From NCBI GenBank assembly GCA_017645945.1, contig JAGCNL010000047.1, forward strand, positions 1-64,000: a DNA stretch of 64,000 nt, given 5' to 3'. Both the position numbers and the translations under genes were made by a program. Positions 25,899 through 35,622 of the stretch are shown here, piece after piece (position 1 is the stretch's first letter; each line of letters begins with the position of its first letter). The notes beneath the pieces were generated by a model. The model worked only from the letters and a program-made list of their open reading frames with translations. It was not told the origin of the DNA and made no database searches. Source of the stretch: Salinivirgaceae bacterium (GTDB lineage: Bacteria; Bacteroidota; Bacteroidia; Bacteroidales; SZUA-534).

Positions 25899-25921
25899 TA
25901 GTTGCGCTTCATCATAGCCTT

Positions 25922-25958
25922 ATAGCCGTCAGATGATTATCTGATGGCTATTTTTTTT
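25922..25958 (+). terminator. intrinsic terminator after SiaC-like gene
   Basis: Hairpin ATAGCCGTCAGAT / ATCTGATGGCTAT followed by nine T; overlaps the last codons of the convergent peptidase gene. Confidence 0.8.
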
Positions 25959-28906
25959 GTCACTGTGCCACATTTCACAATGTAGATTCCAGCCTCGGGA
26001 ATTGTGATTTTGGCATTCGGACGTTTTTCGGTTGCCACGATGCGTCCGCTCATGTCGTAGACAAATATCTCAGAATGAGCGTTTTCGATGGTGATGACTT
26101 TTCCTTGAGCACTGATGATTGTTTCGGACGCCGATTTTGAGATTCTGGTGTCGCTATCAGTTACTTTTACAGAGAAAAGTGTTACCAGCCCTTCAAAATT
26201 GACAGTCAGCAATTTAACTCCAGCCGTAGAACTGTTGAACTGCGAAACCATGTTGCGCTTCATGCTGATGATGGCCGTTGAGTCGTTGCTGTAGGTCAAT
26301 TTCAGCATTCCGCCATAAATGTTGAGGGTGTCACCAATTTTGTATTCCAATTTTGTCGGTAACGCCGAAATGGTAATCGACTGAAGCACAACTGGCTGAA
26401 CTGGTGTGCTGTCGGCGTAAACCACCACGCTGAACACCGAGACAAAACCATTTAGGCTGACATTCAGCAGTTTGACGCCAACCGTAGCACTGTTGAAATT
26501 TGTAATCATCTCGCGTCTCATTCCAATGGTGACTGACGAGTCGTTGCTATAAGTCAATTTCAGTTCTCCACCGTCAACATTGAGGGTATCACCGACTTTG
26601 TATTCGACTTTTGTTGGTAATGAGGAAATTGTAACTGATTGAAGCACAATCGGTGGAGTAGGCGTGGTGTCGTTGGCGCGGACAATCACACTGAACACCG
26701 ACACGAAACCATTAAGATTGACATTCAATAATTTAGTTCCTGCTTCGGCACTGCTGAAATTCGAAATCATCTCGCGTCTCATGTCAATGGTGACTGCCGA
26801 ATCGTTGCTGTAGGTCAGTTTCAGTGTTCCGCCGCCAACATCAAGCGTATCGCCGATTTTGTATTCGAGTTTCGTCGGAAGCGAAGAGATGGTAACCGAT
26901 TGAAGTGTAATTGGTTGCGGCTGCGGTTGGGTGCTGTCGGCGCGAACAATCACGCTGAACATCGCAGTAAATCCGTTAAAGCTGATTGTCAACAATTTGG
27001 TTCCTACTTCGGCACTGCTGAAATCTGCAATCATTGCACGCTTCAAATTGATAATGGCTGACGAATCGTTGCTGTATGTCAGTTTCAGCGTTCCGCCGTC
27101 AACATTGAGCGTGTCGCCAATGCGGTATTCAAGTTTTTTAGGTAAGGTGGCAATTGTGATTCCTGTCAGCTCGGCAGGCGGCATGGGAGAGTTGTCAATC
27201 ACGTTCAATCCGATATTCAGTTGCACTGTTTGGCTGACTGACGAAAACCGAATTACTGTTAAATAGCTGCCTGGAGACAGTGTTTGGCTGTCGGCTGTTA
27301 TCTTGATTGTGTCGCTGCCGTTGGCTTCGATATTGCCGCTTAATTTATTCAGATTCAGCCACGAAGGTGTTGATTCGGTGTTTATTGTGTAGTTGATGAG
27401 GCGGTCACTTGTATTGGTGACCTCGAACAATTGTAATGTGCTGGTATTGAGCGGTAATTCAAATTGAATATTCTCAGTTTCAAATTTGAGTGGGGCATGA
27501 CTTTTGTCAAGCATCACCACATTGAGCCAAGTCGGTTTGCCGTCAATTACAGTCACTGAAATGGTTTGCGGCAGATAGCCGTCAGCCTCGAAAGTCATAT
27601 TGTAGGTGCCGGCTTTCAGCAGGCGGTGATAGTCGCCTACACGTGCGTCGGTCTCAATCCACGAGTTGTCTTTGTCGTGCCCCTCAATGGTGATTCGTGC
27701 TGCAAGCGGTTGGCCAGCGGCGTTTGTCACCGTTCCCCGCACTCCATTCAGACTTTCGGCATAGAAGTTCAGCAACGAATTTTTGTTGTACTGCCAGATG
27801 TTGGCAATGGTGGCTGTCGATGTCGGTTCCTTTGTTCCGCATACTTCTATAGTGACCTCGCGACAGTGGGCGAAATAGTTGGCCCAGTCCTGCTGCCCGC
27901 CTGATATCGAATACCATGCATAGCCGTTGGTCAGACCGTTGGCTGTATTTGAGCAGCCGTCATCGAAGTAACCGCTTGAACCATAATGCTGTGCGGTATC
28001 GCGATAAGCGGCACCCACAAGCCGCCACCAGTCGTTGTCGGCAGTGGCGCGTTCCCATGTGTCCCACGGATAGTTGAAACATTCGTTGCCTGCGTGCAGA
28101 TTTGTCGATAGCGTAAAATGGTGTTTCCCAAAGAATTCCATCATTGCCTTTGTTTCGGGTTGGCTGGTGGTGTTGCCGCCATTCACATTCGGATAATTGC
28201 GGTTCAGGTCTTTTGAATTGCCGTTTGAGCGCGTTGAGCCGCTAATCGTGCTATTGCCGCCTTTATACATCCCGTCGGGATTCATTATCGGAATAATCCA
28301 AAATTCGACACTGTCAATCAGGCGCTTAACTCGGCTGTCGGTGCCGTAGCAGGTCAGTAGGAAGTTGCAGAAGTTGAGCGCGGTTGTGGCGCAGATGCCC
28401 TCATCGCCGTGCATTGTGGCAGTGCAGAGCACCTCGGGTTTTGTGGTATTGTTGAGCGCAACGTCTTTCGAGATTTTCACGGCTAGAATCTGCCGTCCCG
28501 ATGTCAGTGAGCCCACCACCTCAAGCTGGCACAGCTGAGGATAGTCGTGCACGAAATTCCGCATCAGTGTGTCGTAAACCTCATAGGTTGGGTAACGGTC
28601 GAGATTTTGCATCTCGCTGACAAGCTTAGCCATTGGGTATGAGGCCTTTGCAGCGTTTTTGTCGGGCAAGAGGCTGTATTTGATGCCAGTCTGCCGAAAC
28701 CAGTCCATCTCGTCGGCATTGGCATAAGCCCACACGCGGCGGCCATCAACTTTGTCGATGGAGATTCGCTGTGAAAGGCTATCGAGCATGGCGCGGCTGT
28801 CAACTTCAAAACTGAAACGATACTCCGTGGGCTGCGCCTGCACACCTCCGCTTATCAGCGTTAGTGCGAAACCAATAATCGCCCATATTTTTCTCGAATT
28901 CAGCAT
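25937..28906 (-). CDS. secreted M14 zinc carboxypeptidase with four Ig-like repeats and T9SS tail
   Basis: ATG at 28906 gives 989 residues; the longer frame uses TTG. Signal peptide ends near G-V-Q-A-Q. The M14 domain (about 100-390) has the zinc motif M-H-G-D-E-G near 165, D-L-N-R-N-Y-P, the third ligand N-L-H-A-G-N-E and the catalytic E in E-V-T-I-E-V-C-G. A carboxypeptidase-regulatory-like domain follows. Four ~85-residue repeats (about 578-915), each starting L-x-S-(V/I)-T-I-S-x-L-P-T-K and containing L-K-L-T-Y-S-N-D-S, are bacterial Ig-like modules. The last ~70 residues are a T9SS type A sorting domain (V-Y-D-M-S-G-R-I ... A-G-I-Y-I-V-K). Exported and cell-surface bound. Confidence 0.85.
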   Translation of the reverse strand: MLNSRKIWAIIGFALTLISGGVQAQPTEYRFSFEVDSRAMLDSLSQRISIDKVDGRRVWAYANADEMDWFRQTGIKYSLLPDKNAAKASYPMAKLVSEMQNLDRYPTYEVYDTLMRNFVHDYPQLCQLEVVGSLTSGRQILAVKISKDVALNNTTKPEVLCTATMHGDEGICATTALNFCNFLLTCYGTDSRVKRLIDSVEFWIIPIMNPDGMYKGGNSTISGSTRSNGNSKDLNRNYPNVNGGNTTSQPETKAMMEFFGKHHFTLSTNLHAGNECFNYPWDTWERATADNDWWRLVGAAYRDTAQHYGSSGYFDDGCSNTANGLTNGYAWYSISGGQQDWANYFAHCREVTIEVCGTKEPTSTATIANIWQYNKNSLLNFYAESLNGVRGTVTNAAGQPLAARITIEGHDKDNSWIETDARVGDYHRLLKAGTYNMTFEADGYLPQTISVTVIDGKPTWLNVVMLDKSHAPLKFETENIQFELPLNTSTLQLFEVTNTSDRLINYTINTESTPSWLNLNKLSGNIEANGSDTIKITADSQTLSPGSYLTVIRFSSVSQTVQLNIGLNVIDNSPMPPAELTGITIATLPKKLEYRIGDTLNVDGGTLKLTYSNDSSAIINLKRAMIADFSSAEVGTKLLTISFNGFTAMFSVIVRADSTQPQPQPITLQSVTISSLPTKLEYKIGDTLDVGGGTLKLTYSNDSAVTIDMRREMISNFSSAEAGTKLLNVNLNGFVSVFSVIVRANDTTPTPPIVLQSVTISSLPTKVEYKVGDTLNVDGGELKLTYSNDSSVTIGMRREMITNFNSATVGVKLLNVSLNGFVSVFSVVVYADSTPVQPVVLQSITISALPTKLEYKIGDTLNIYGGMLKLTYSNDSTAIISMKRNMVSQFNSSTAGVKLLTVNFEGLVTLFSVKVTDSDTRISKSASETIISAQGKVITIENAHSEIFVYDMSGRIVATEKRPNAKITIPEAGIYIVKCGTVTKKIAIR
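26170..27180 (-). repeat. four tandem ~250-bp repeats in the M14 peptidase gene
   Basis: DNA-level repeats encoding the Ig-like modules; the two central copies are most alike (shared stretches such as the TATTCGAG/TTTGTCGG and TCGCGTCTCAT regions). They could change in number by recombination. Confidence 0.7.
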
Positions 28907-28968
28907 TTTGATATTGTCGGTCAATCGAAAAGTTTCAGTTAACTATTTCAACTGTTCAGCAGTTCCAA

Positions 28969-29943
28969 CTAAATGTTTTTCAGTTCGTTTTCGACAAATT
29001 TCCAGCCATCGTCCGAGATTTGTGCCCCAAGGCTTTCGATCACCTTGCCCGAGAGCAGTGCGCCAAGCCGTCCACAGCGGTCGAGACTGTAGCCCGATGC
29101 CAGACCGAACATAAATCCTGCAGCGTAGAAATCGCCTGCGCCAGTGGTGTCGATGCAGTTTGCGTCAATTATTCCAGTACGGAACTCTTTGTCGCTTTGA
29201 CGGATAATGGAGCCGCGCTTGCCAACTTTCACCACGGCGATGTTGCACATGGCGGCAATCTCATCGGCGGCAGCTTCGGCATCTTTGCCCGTGAAGGCTT
29301 TGGCCTCTTCCTCGTTGGCGAAAATTATGTCAACATATTCTTTCGAGATACGGCGCAGAAAATCAAGGTTTTCGGCCACCACATTGTAGCTTGCAAGGTC
29401 GATGGCAACCTTCAGATTCAGCGAGTGAGCAACTTTTACGGCATTCTCAATAAGTTCATGGTTCTGAACTAGATAGCCTTCAATATAGAAATAGTCGTAT
29501 TGGGCAAAAACAGCTTTGTCGATTTCGCTTGCCGACAGTTCAACTGCCGCGCCCAGATGTGTTGCAAACGTGCGTTCAGAGTCGGGCGATACAAGTGCGA
29601 TGGCGTGTCCTGTTGCCGACTGGCTGTCGAGCACGTGCGGCTCAACGCCCGCATTGACAAGGTCCTGACGGAAAAGCGTTCCCAGCTTGTCGCGGCTGGT
29701 TTTGCCGATGAATCCGCAAGGTGCGCCAAGGTGCGCCAAAGCATTGATGGTGTTGGCCGCCGAGCCTCCTGCCGAAATCTTCGGGTTGTAGCACTCGATG
29801 CGTTTGTATATTCTGTCGCACAAATCGCTGTCAACCAACTGCATACTGCCTTTCGGCAAGTTGAATTCGGCCAGTACGCCGTCGTCGGGCAGAGTGGTCA
29901 TAATATCGACAAGGGCATTGCCCATTCCTAAAATCTTTTTCAT
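28969..29943 (-). CDS. PfkB-family carbohydrate/nucleoside kinase (adenosine kinase-like)
   Basis: The 324-residue protein has the PfkB hallmarks: G-N-A-L-V-D-I near residue 8, S-A-G-G-S-A-A-N-T near 56 and the anion-hole/catalytic D-T-T-G-A-G-D-F-Y-A-A-G near 265 with the catalytic Asp. The pattern fits the adenosine kinase/ribokinase-like branch common in Bacteroidota. It phosphorylates a sugar or nucleoside with ATP in the cytoplasm; substrate is not certain. No signal peptide. Confidence 0.8.
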   Translation of the reverse strand: MKKILGMGNALVDIMTTLPDDGVLAEFNLPKGSMQLVDSDLCDRIYKRIECYNPKISAGGSAANTINALAHLGAPCGFIGKTSRDKLGTLFRQDLVNAGVEPHVLDSQSATGHAIALVSPDSERTFATHLGAAVELSASEIDKAVFAQYDYFYIEGYLVQNHELIENAVKVAHSLNLKVAIDLASYNVVAENLDFLRRISKEYVDIIFANEEEAKAFTGKDAEAAADEIAAMCNIAVVKVGKRGSIIRQSDKEFRTGIIDANCIDTTGAGDFYAAGFMFGLASGYSLDRCGRLGALLSGKVIESLGAQISDDGWKFVENELKNI

Positions 29944-30119
29944 AGTTCTCTTTTTAATTCACGGCGCTAAATTAACAATAAAGTCGATAAGATGATTGAA
30001 ACTTAGGGATGTTGGGCCGCAGAAACTGTCGGAGTGGTTGTCGGTGGGAAAAACATCGATTCCTATCAACAAATGTTGTCATTTCATAAAACATACAACT
30101 AATTGTAAATGCAAAAAAC

Positions 30120-30127
30120 TATATTTG
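30120..30127 (+). promoter_or_regulatory. -7 box TATATTTG before nucleotide-sugar dehydratase
   Basis: TAnnTTTG match only 13 bases before the ATG at 30141, implying a very short leader. Confidence 0.45.
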
Positions 30128-30140
30128 CGCTTCGTAAAAG

Positions 30141-32069
30141 ATGGATAGGATTATGTCGATTTTTAGCAAGAAATATGCACCTCGATGGATAGTCTTTTTG
30201 ATTGACGTTTTCATCTGCGTTGCTTCCATTATAATAGCTTACCTTCTCCGGTTTAATTTCGAAATACCTGATAATGAGAGGAAAATCGGCGATTTAAAGC
30301 AGATTGTCGAGCTTGTTATGTTCGTCCGCGTTGCAAGTTTCCTCATTGCTAAGACTTATGCTGGAATTGTGCGGTACACAGGTGCGCGTGATACGCGTCG
30401 CATTTTGATTACTGTGGCTTCGGGCAGTTTGGCGCTCGTTGTTATTAATATTGTATGTTATCGTTCGGGAATTACGCAGGCATTCATTGTGCCAATGTCG
30501 ATTCTGATTATCGAGTTCCTCACAACCACGTTCTTCATGGTTTCGTTGCGTTTTCTGGTTAAATCGATATTCTTCGATTTCCGTTCAACCGTAAGAAACA
30601 ACAACGTGATTGTGTATGGCACCGACCGTAACGCCCTGGCGGCGAAGAACGCACTTGAGGACGACCATAACGCACATTATAAAGTTGTGGCTTTTGTTGA
30701 CGATATCGATAAAAAATCAATCAACAAAATCAACGATTTGCCAATTTATCCAATCGATGAACTTGAAACGCTCATTGTTGAGCTTGACGCCCGCAATCTG
30801 TTGGTAGCCAAACCGTTCCAAACTATCGAGAAGAAACAGGAAGTGATTGAGCTGGGCTTGAACAGCGGACTTACAATTCTTAATGTTCCTAAAGTTGAGA
30901 AGTGGATTAACGGCGAATTGAGTTCGAAGCAAATCAGAAACATCAAAATCGAGGACTTGTTGGAGCGCAATCCTATCCAACTCGATTTCAAGCGAATACA
31001 AGAACAGGTAAAAGGCAAAACAATGCTTGTTACTGGTGCGGCAGGTTCAATCGGCAGTGAGATTGTGCGCCAGCTTATCAGGTTTGAGCCGCACAACATT
31101 GTGCTTTTCGACCAGGCCGAAACACCTATGTACGATATTGAAATGGAACTGCGCGACTCGCAGTCGGCCAGCAACATAACCATTGTTATCGGCGATATTA
31201 CCGACCAGCAGCGTGTTGAGGAGGTCTTCAACGAGTACAAACCCGAAATTGTCTATCATGCAGCGGCTTACAAGCATGTCCCGATGATGGAGAACAACCC
31301 AGTTGAGGCTGTTCGCAACAATGTCATCGGCACAAGGCTCATCGCCGATATGGCTGTAAAATATGGTGTTAAGCGCTTTGTGATGGTTTCAACCGACAAG
31401 GCTGTCAACCCGACAAACGTGATGGGCGCATCGAAACGTATTGCTGAAATATACACACAGTCGCTTAATGGCAAATCGGCAACTCGCTTTATTACAACAC
31501 GTTTCGGCAATGTGCTCGGTTCAAATGGTTCGGTGATTCCTCGATTCAAAAAACAGATTGAGGAGGGCGGCCCGATAACCGTTACACATCCGCAGATTAC
31601 GCGCTACTTTATGACCATCCCGGAGGCATGCCAATTGGTTTTGGAGGCTGGAGCGTCGGGCAAAGGCGGCGAAATTTTCATCTTCGACATGGGTAAGTCG
31701 GTCAAGATTGTCGATTTGGCCAAAAAGATGATTAAACTTTCGGGCTTGGAGCTTGGTCGCGATATTCAAATCACCTTTACAGGATTGCGTCCTGGTGAGA
31801 AACTCTACGAGGAATTGCTTGCAAACAAAGAAAATACAATACCAACTCCGCATCCACAAATTATGGTGGCAAAGGTTCGTGAGTATGACCATGACGAGGC
31901 CAACTCGAAAATCGAAGGTTTCCTGCCGCTTATTGCAGAACAAGATAACTATAAGGTTGTCAAGTTGATGAAGGAGATAGTCCCCGAATTTATAAGCCAG
32001 AATTCAATCTACGAGGAGCTTGACCGCGAGGCTAAGCCCAAACACAGATTGATGGTTGCAGCAGTCTAA
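30141..32069 (+). CDS. membrane-bound nucleotide-sugar 4,6-dehydratase (CapD/WbpM/PglF-like)
   Basis: The 642-residue protein has four or five N-terminal membrane helices (about residues 15-140), a CoA-binding-like Rossmann domain (about 145-270) and a C-terminal SDR domain with T-G-A-A-G-S-I-G-S-E near 298 (NAD-binding GxxGxxG) and S-T-D-K-A-V-N-P-T-N-V-M-G-A-S-K-R near 425. In this family Tyr of the usual YxxxK is replaced, as the M-G-A-S-K here shows. It makes a UDP-4-keto-6-deoxy sugar for surface polysaccharide or glycan synthesis at the inner membrane. Stand-alone gene. Confidence 0.88.
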   Translation: MDRIMSIFSKKYAPRWIVFLIDVFICVASIIIAYLLRFNFEIPDNERKIGDLKQIVELVMFVRVASFLIAKTYAGIVRYTGARDTRRILITVASGSLALVVINIVCYRSGITQAFIVPMSILIIEFLTTTFFMVSLRFLVKSIFFDFRSTVRNNNVIVYGTDRNALAAKNALEDDHNAHYKVVAFVDDIDKKSINKINDLPIYPIDELETLIVELDARNLLVAKPFQTIEKKQEVIELGLNSGLTILNVPKVEKWINGELSSKQIRNIKIEDLLERNPIQLDFKRIQEQVKGKTMLVTGAAGSIGSEIVRQLIRFEPHNIVLFDQAETPMYDIEMELRDSQSASNITIVIGDITDQQRVEEVFNEYKPEIVYHAAAYKHVPMMENNPVEAVRNNVIGTRLIADMAVKYGVKRFVMVSTDKAVNPTNVMGASKRIAEIYTQSLNGKSATRFITTRFGNVLGSNGSVIPRFKKQIEEGGPITVTHPQITRYFMTIPEACQLVLEAGASGKGGEIFIFDMGKSVKIVDLAKKMIKLSGLELGRDIQITFTGLRPGEKLYEELLANKENTIPTPHPQIMVAKVREYDHDEANSKIEGFLPLIAEQDNYKVVKLMKEIVPEFISQNSIYEELDREAKPKHRLMVAAV

Positions 32070-32117
32070 ATGCCTTGTGATTTTTTTTCGGTGGGAAGCG
32101 CTTAATGTGCTTGCCGC

Positions 32118-32897
32118 TTACCATTCGGTTTGTTCCAAAAATGCAGGTTGGTTGCTGTCGGGTTTCCAAAATGACACCTCTTTGAACCAGAAATAACGCT
32201 TTTCTCCGTTGCTGTCGATGGCAAGGCGGCCGTTAGGTTCCACATTCTCTATCTGACCGCAGAAACGCTCGCCCGCTGGCGTTACAAAATTGCACAATTC
32301 TCCTCTGCGGTACAGACGCGAGAGGTATGCCTCGTTAATCTTGTCGTCCCAGCCATCGGCAAGCATCTGATACCATATACCAATCTGTTCCAACAGCTTG
32401 GAAAGCTCTTCGTTTAGGTCGAATTTGCGGTCGAAAATGTTGAACATCGAAATAGGATTCGGCGCATCGCTGATGAAAGCCTCCTGATTCACGTTCAGTC
32501 CGATGCCGATAATCGAATAAACAATCTGACTTCCCATCAGTTGATTTTCAATCAGAACGCCGCATATCTTACTGTCAAAGTGATAGATGTCGTTTGGCCA
32601 TTTGATTTTGAAGATTCCGCCGGTTGATGCGAGGTAATCAGTTAGCGCCAGCGCCACCACCTTCGAGACCATGAACATTTTGTCGGCTTTCAGGAAATCG
32701 GGGCGCAGCAGCAGGCTGAAAGTAAGGTTCTGGCCAGGCTGGCTCTCCCACGATGCTCCAATCTGTCCGCGTCCTGCGGTTTGCGCAACAGCCATCACCG
32801 TATAGCCCTCGGGCAGTGGTTCCTTTTCGGCCAAACTCTTGAGCAACTCGTTGGTCGACAGCGTCTCGCTAACTTTGTCAATCTTGAAATCTATCAT
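32118..32897 (-). CDS. birA: biotin-protein ligase
   Basis: From ATG 32897 the protein has 259 residues (the longer frame uses TTG). Catalytic domain marks: A-Q-T-A-G-R-G-Q near residue 45, corresponding to the biotinyl-AMP-binding GRGRxGR loop, I-K-W-P-N-D-I-Y near 100 and K-I-C-G-V-L-I-E-N near 113, and a C-terminal SH3-like cap. There is no N-terminal winged helix, so this is the single-function type that attaches biotin to carboxylase carrier proteins without repressing transcription. Confidence 0.9.
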   Translation of the reverse strand: MIDFKIDKVSETLSTNELLKSLAEKEPLPEGYTVMAVAQTAGRGQIGASWESQPGQNLTFSLLLRPDFLKADKMFMVSKVVALALTDYLASTGGIFKIKWPNDIYHFDSKICGVLIENQLMGSQIVYSIIGIGLNVNQEAFISDAPNPISMFNIFDRKFDLNEELSKLLEQIGIWYQMLADGWDDKINEAYLSRLYRRGELCNFVTPAGERFCGQIENVEPNGRLAIDSNGEKRYFWFKEVSFWKPDSNQPAFLEQTEW

Positions 32898-33014
32898 AGT
32901 TCGTCGGTTTTTTCGCAAAGTTATTGATTCTGTGATTACTTTTTTTACAATTCCGTCAGCAAAAACACCAAATAAAACGGAATGGTGAGCAGGCTGCCGT
33001 TGCGGCAGATTTTC

Positions 33015-33068
33015 ACACTTTTTCGGGCGACTTTTTAATCAAATCTTACACTTTTTCGGGTGACTTTT
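33015..33068. repeat. direct repeat of 21 bases
   Basis: ACACTTTTTCGGGCGACTTTT (21 bases with a one-base variant) at 33015-33035 and 33048-33068, 33 bases apart, in the gap between birA and the TPR gene. Confidence 0.55.
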
Positions 33069-33175
33069 ATTCATTCCACTTTATCTTCAATCCTCACTAA
33101 CCTTCTTTTTCTACTTGGTTTTTGAGCGGCGCGTGCGCCAATCGTTCACAACAGCTTGCTTTTCAGCCTTGTGCA

Positions 33176-34759
33176 CTATGCCAACACAACCCGCTTCTTC
33201 TCAATGCGGTTGCGTTTGTTTCTTAAACTTTGTCTTTCCAAGCTGAGCATTTTGCCAACAACGCAGTCTTCTTTTTCCATAAGAAAGTCAACCGTTAGGA
33301 AAAGTTTTTGGCTGGCGTTCAGGTCTTTGTAATCGTTGTCGAGGCTGGCGACAAACTCCTGGTTTATGGTGCCCAAGAAATCGAGCATGCAGAGAATGTC
33401 AAAATCGCTCCATGCAATGACTGTCTCCTTGCGCAAAAGCCTGTCGTACAAATTGTGGCCGTGCTGCAGGTTTGCCTGCATTTCGTTTTTCAGATTTCCT
33501 GCTTTCTCTTTCAGCAGCGACAGCTCTTTGGTTTTGCTTTTCTTGTCCGATTCCAAAACGGCAATGCGCTCCTCCAACAGAGCCAAAGTGTTTTTCGCCT
33601 TGCTATAGTCGAGTTCCGCTTTCATTCTTTGGTTATTGACGCGGCGGACGCGGATGCAGTGAAGAAGCACCAGCACGGCAACCAACAATATGCCCGCTAA
33701 CGAAGTGATAATAACCCTGCTGCGGATTTTCTGCTGATAGAGGTCAATGTCGTATTTCCGTTGCAATTCAATAATGAATTTGTTTTTGTCATAATCCAAA
33801 ATCTTTTCGTGTGTGCTTACGATTTGGTCGGTAGCGTTTTTCAAACCATTTATGTCTTTGCAATCAAAGTATTTTTGGGCGAGTTCCGCATAAATTCCAA
33901 TTTTCTGTTTGTTCCATGCTAATGATAGAGCCGAATCGCAATAGAGTTTGGCTGTTACACTGTCGTTTTTGGCGAAGTATATCTCCATCAAATTTTGGTA
34001 TGGAATTGAACCCTTTCTGTATTTTAGCGCTGCCGTAAAATATATCTGGGCAGAATCGATGTTTGTCCTCATAAAACTTTCGCCTAACAAACTATAAACA
34101 AATGCCTTGTCATCGTTATTGATATAATGGGCAAGTTTTTTGCATTCATTAATGCATAATTTTGAACTGTCCATTAATCCGCATCTTTCGTAACATTCCG
34201 AAAGTCTTAACAATCCGTAAGCAATATCTCTGTTGTTATTCAGTTTCGTTGCATAGTAATACTCCTCTTTAGCATATTTCAGCGATTCTTCGTAATTACC
34301 AAAAACACCATTTAAGTACGCAAGCGCCGAGCATATTTTGTTTTTAAGATTGTTGTCGGAAGTTTCTTCCGAAAGCTTTTCGGCTTCTTTCAAGAGCAGC
34401 GCAGTTTCTTCTGTCAACAAATCGTGGTCAACATCTATCATTGCCTTATAATAATAGGCATTGGCTAATTTCTGTGCGTCGAAATGCCTTCTGTAGTAAT
34501 TAATGCTGTAGTTTATATCGGTGAAAACGTATTCAGTTTTGTGAAGCATATAATCGGTTTGGGTTTTCAGAATGTTGTAATAAGCGCTGTCAGCCGAGGT
34601 TTGGGGAGTTATCCCCCTTAACATAGTTTTTGCCGAATCAGGATAATTGGCGTATAAAACAGAATCCACCTGAACAAGCTGCCTGTAAACCTTGCTTTTC
34701 TTCGAGCACGAGAAACAGGCCGCCAAAAGCAGCACTAAAACAATTTTAAACGGTTTCAT
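33176..34759 (-). CDS. TPR-containing membrane lipoprotein with coiled-coil tail
   Basis: The 527-residue protein has a lipobox A-C-F-S-C at residues 14-18, TPR-like helical repeats across about 30-330, a transmembrane helix near 348-370 (ILLVAVLVLLHCI) and a coiled-coil cytoplasmic part about 385-440 followed by a helical domain. This architecture, TPRs outside and a regulatory tail inside, recurs in Bacteroidota signalling proteins; no kinase or HTH motif is clear here. Role in signal sensing is inferred. Stand-alone. Confidence 0.65.
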   Translation of the reverse strand: MKPFKIVLVLLLAACFSCSKKSKVYRQLVQVDSVLYANYPDSAKTMLRGITPQTSADSAYYNILKTQTDYMLHKTEYVFTDINYSINYYRRHFDAQKLANAYYYKAMIDVDHDLLTEETALLLKEAEKLSEETSDNNLKNKICSALAYLNGVFGNYEESLKYAKEEYYYATKLNNNRDIAYGLLRLSECYERCGLMDSSKLCINECKKLAHYINNDDKAFVYSLLGESFMRTNIDSAQIYFTAALKYRKGSIPYQNLMEIYFAKNDSVTAKLYCDSALSLAWNKQKIGIYAELAQKYFDCKDINGLKNATDQIVSTHEKILDYDKNKFIIELQRKYDIDLYQQKIRSRVIITSLAGILLVAVLVLLHCIRVRRVNNQRMKAELDYSKAKNTLALLEERIAVLESDKKSKTKELSLLKEKAGNLKNEMQANLQHGHNLYDRLLRKETVIAWSDFDILCMLDFLGTINQEFVASLDNDYKDLNASQKLFLTVDFLMEKEDCVVGKMLSLERQSLRNKRNRIEKKRVVLA

Positions 34760-34982
34760 AATGCAAAAATCTTACGACTAAAATAAGCGAAAAATTGGCA
34801 TTTATTTTTCGTCGCGTATAACAAAAACAACTCAATTTAGGGGGGTATCAAAATGTTAAATGTTTGTTTATAAGTAATATGATTGTTTGTAAGTGAGTTG
34901 CCCCGTTTGCAAGATGTTTTTTTTCTTGAAATATTTGTATCAACAAATCTAAAAACTGAAAATTCTAATTGAATACTAAACT

Positions 34983-35471
34983 ATGAAAAATATTTTTTTA
35001 ATGGTTGCAGTTGCCACCGCATTGATGGCTTGCGAGAAAAATGATGATGCGGAACGCGAAGATTTCAACACTCAAGTATCTCTTGTATTCTTGGACAAGG
35101 ACAGTACCGATTTGTTGAATCCTGACAATCCGAACGGATATAAAATCTCAGAAATAGGATTGTATAAAGATTTGGAATTAAAAGAGAAGCGCACAAACGG
35201 GTGGCGTTTTGGTTCTGAAATGAGTTGTTTTAGTCATACTAATCTTGAACCCAAATTATACTACTTTATTCTGTTTGTTGCTCCTATGGATTATATGGAA
35301 AAGCGCGATGGAAATATTTTTTGGTGCGCTACATCATACTTGAAACTAAATGAAACCACAGTTGACACTGTTTATACCGAAGTATTAGAAACACCACATT
35401 CACAAAAACTGATGAAGGTATTATATAACGGCGAGGATATTTCAAGAACAAGGCTGGTAATAAAAGAATAA
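34983..35471 (+). CDS. hypothetical lipoprotein
   Basis: The 162-residue protein has a lipoprotein signal ending L-M-A-C at residues 14-17, then a charged linker (EKNDDAERED) and a beta-rich domain of unknown family. It is the first of a plus-strand run of exported proteins (to 38015) with short gaps. No catalytic motif seen. Confidence 0.65.
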   Translation: MKNIFLMVAVATALMACEKNDDAEREDFNTQVSLVFLDKDSTDLLNPDNPNGYKISEIGLYKDLELKEKRTNGWRFGSEMSCFSHTNLEPKLYYFILFVAPMDYMEKRDGNIFWCATSYLKLNETTVDTVYTEVLETPHSQKLMKVLYNGEDISRTRLVIKE

Positions 35472-35610
35472 CCCAATCAATTGTTGTTTACTAAAAAACA
35501 CAGATAATGTTATATTTGAGGCGGCAAACGCGGTGACTTTAAATCCTGGCTTTGAAGTCGCTTCGGGTGGAGTGTTCGAAATAAACATGAATGGTTGTGG
35601 AGAAAAATAA
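35464..35610 (+). pseudogene. C-terminal fragment of a T9SS-type surface protein
   Basis: A frame with no start codon ends with V-T-L-N-P-G-F-E-V-A-S-G-G-V-F-E-I, a pattern (xLxPGF...GxxFEA) that recurs in Bacteroidota surface proteins. Probably the remnant of a lost gene between the lipoprotein and the next T9SS protein. Confidence 0.4.
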
Positions 35611-35622
35611 AACTGTAAGAAT

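Noticed and set aside
29718..29741. Direct repeat GTGCGCCAAG twice
   Set aside because: Inside the PfkB gene, encodes ordinary L-A-H-L-G-A-P; chance codon repetition.
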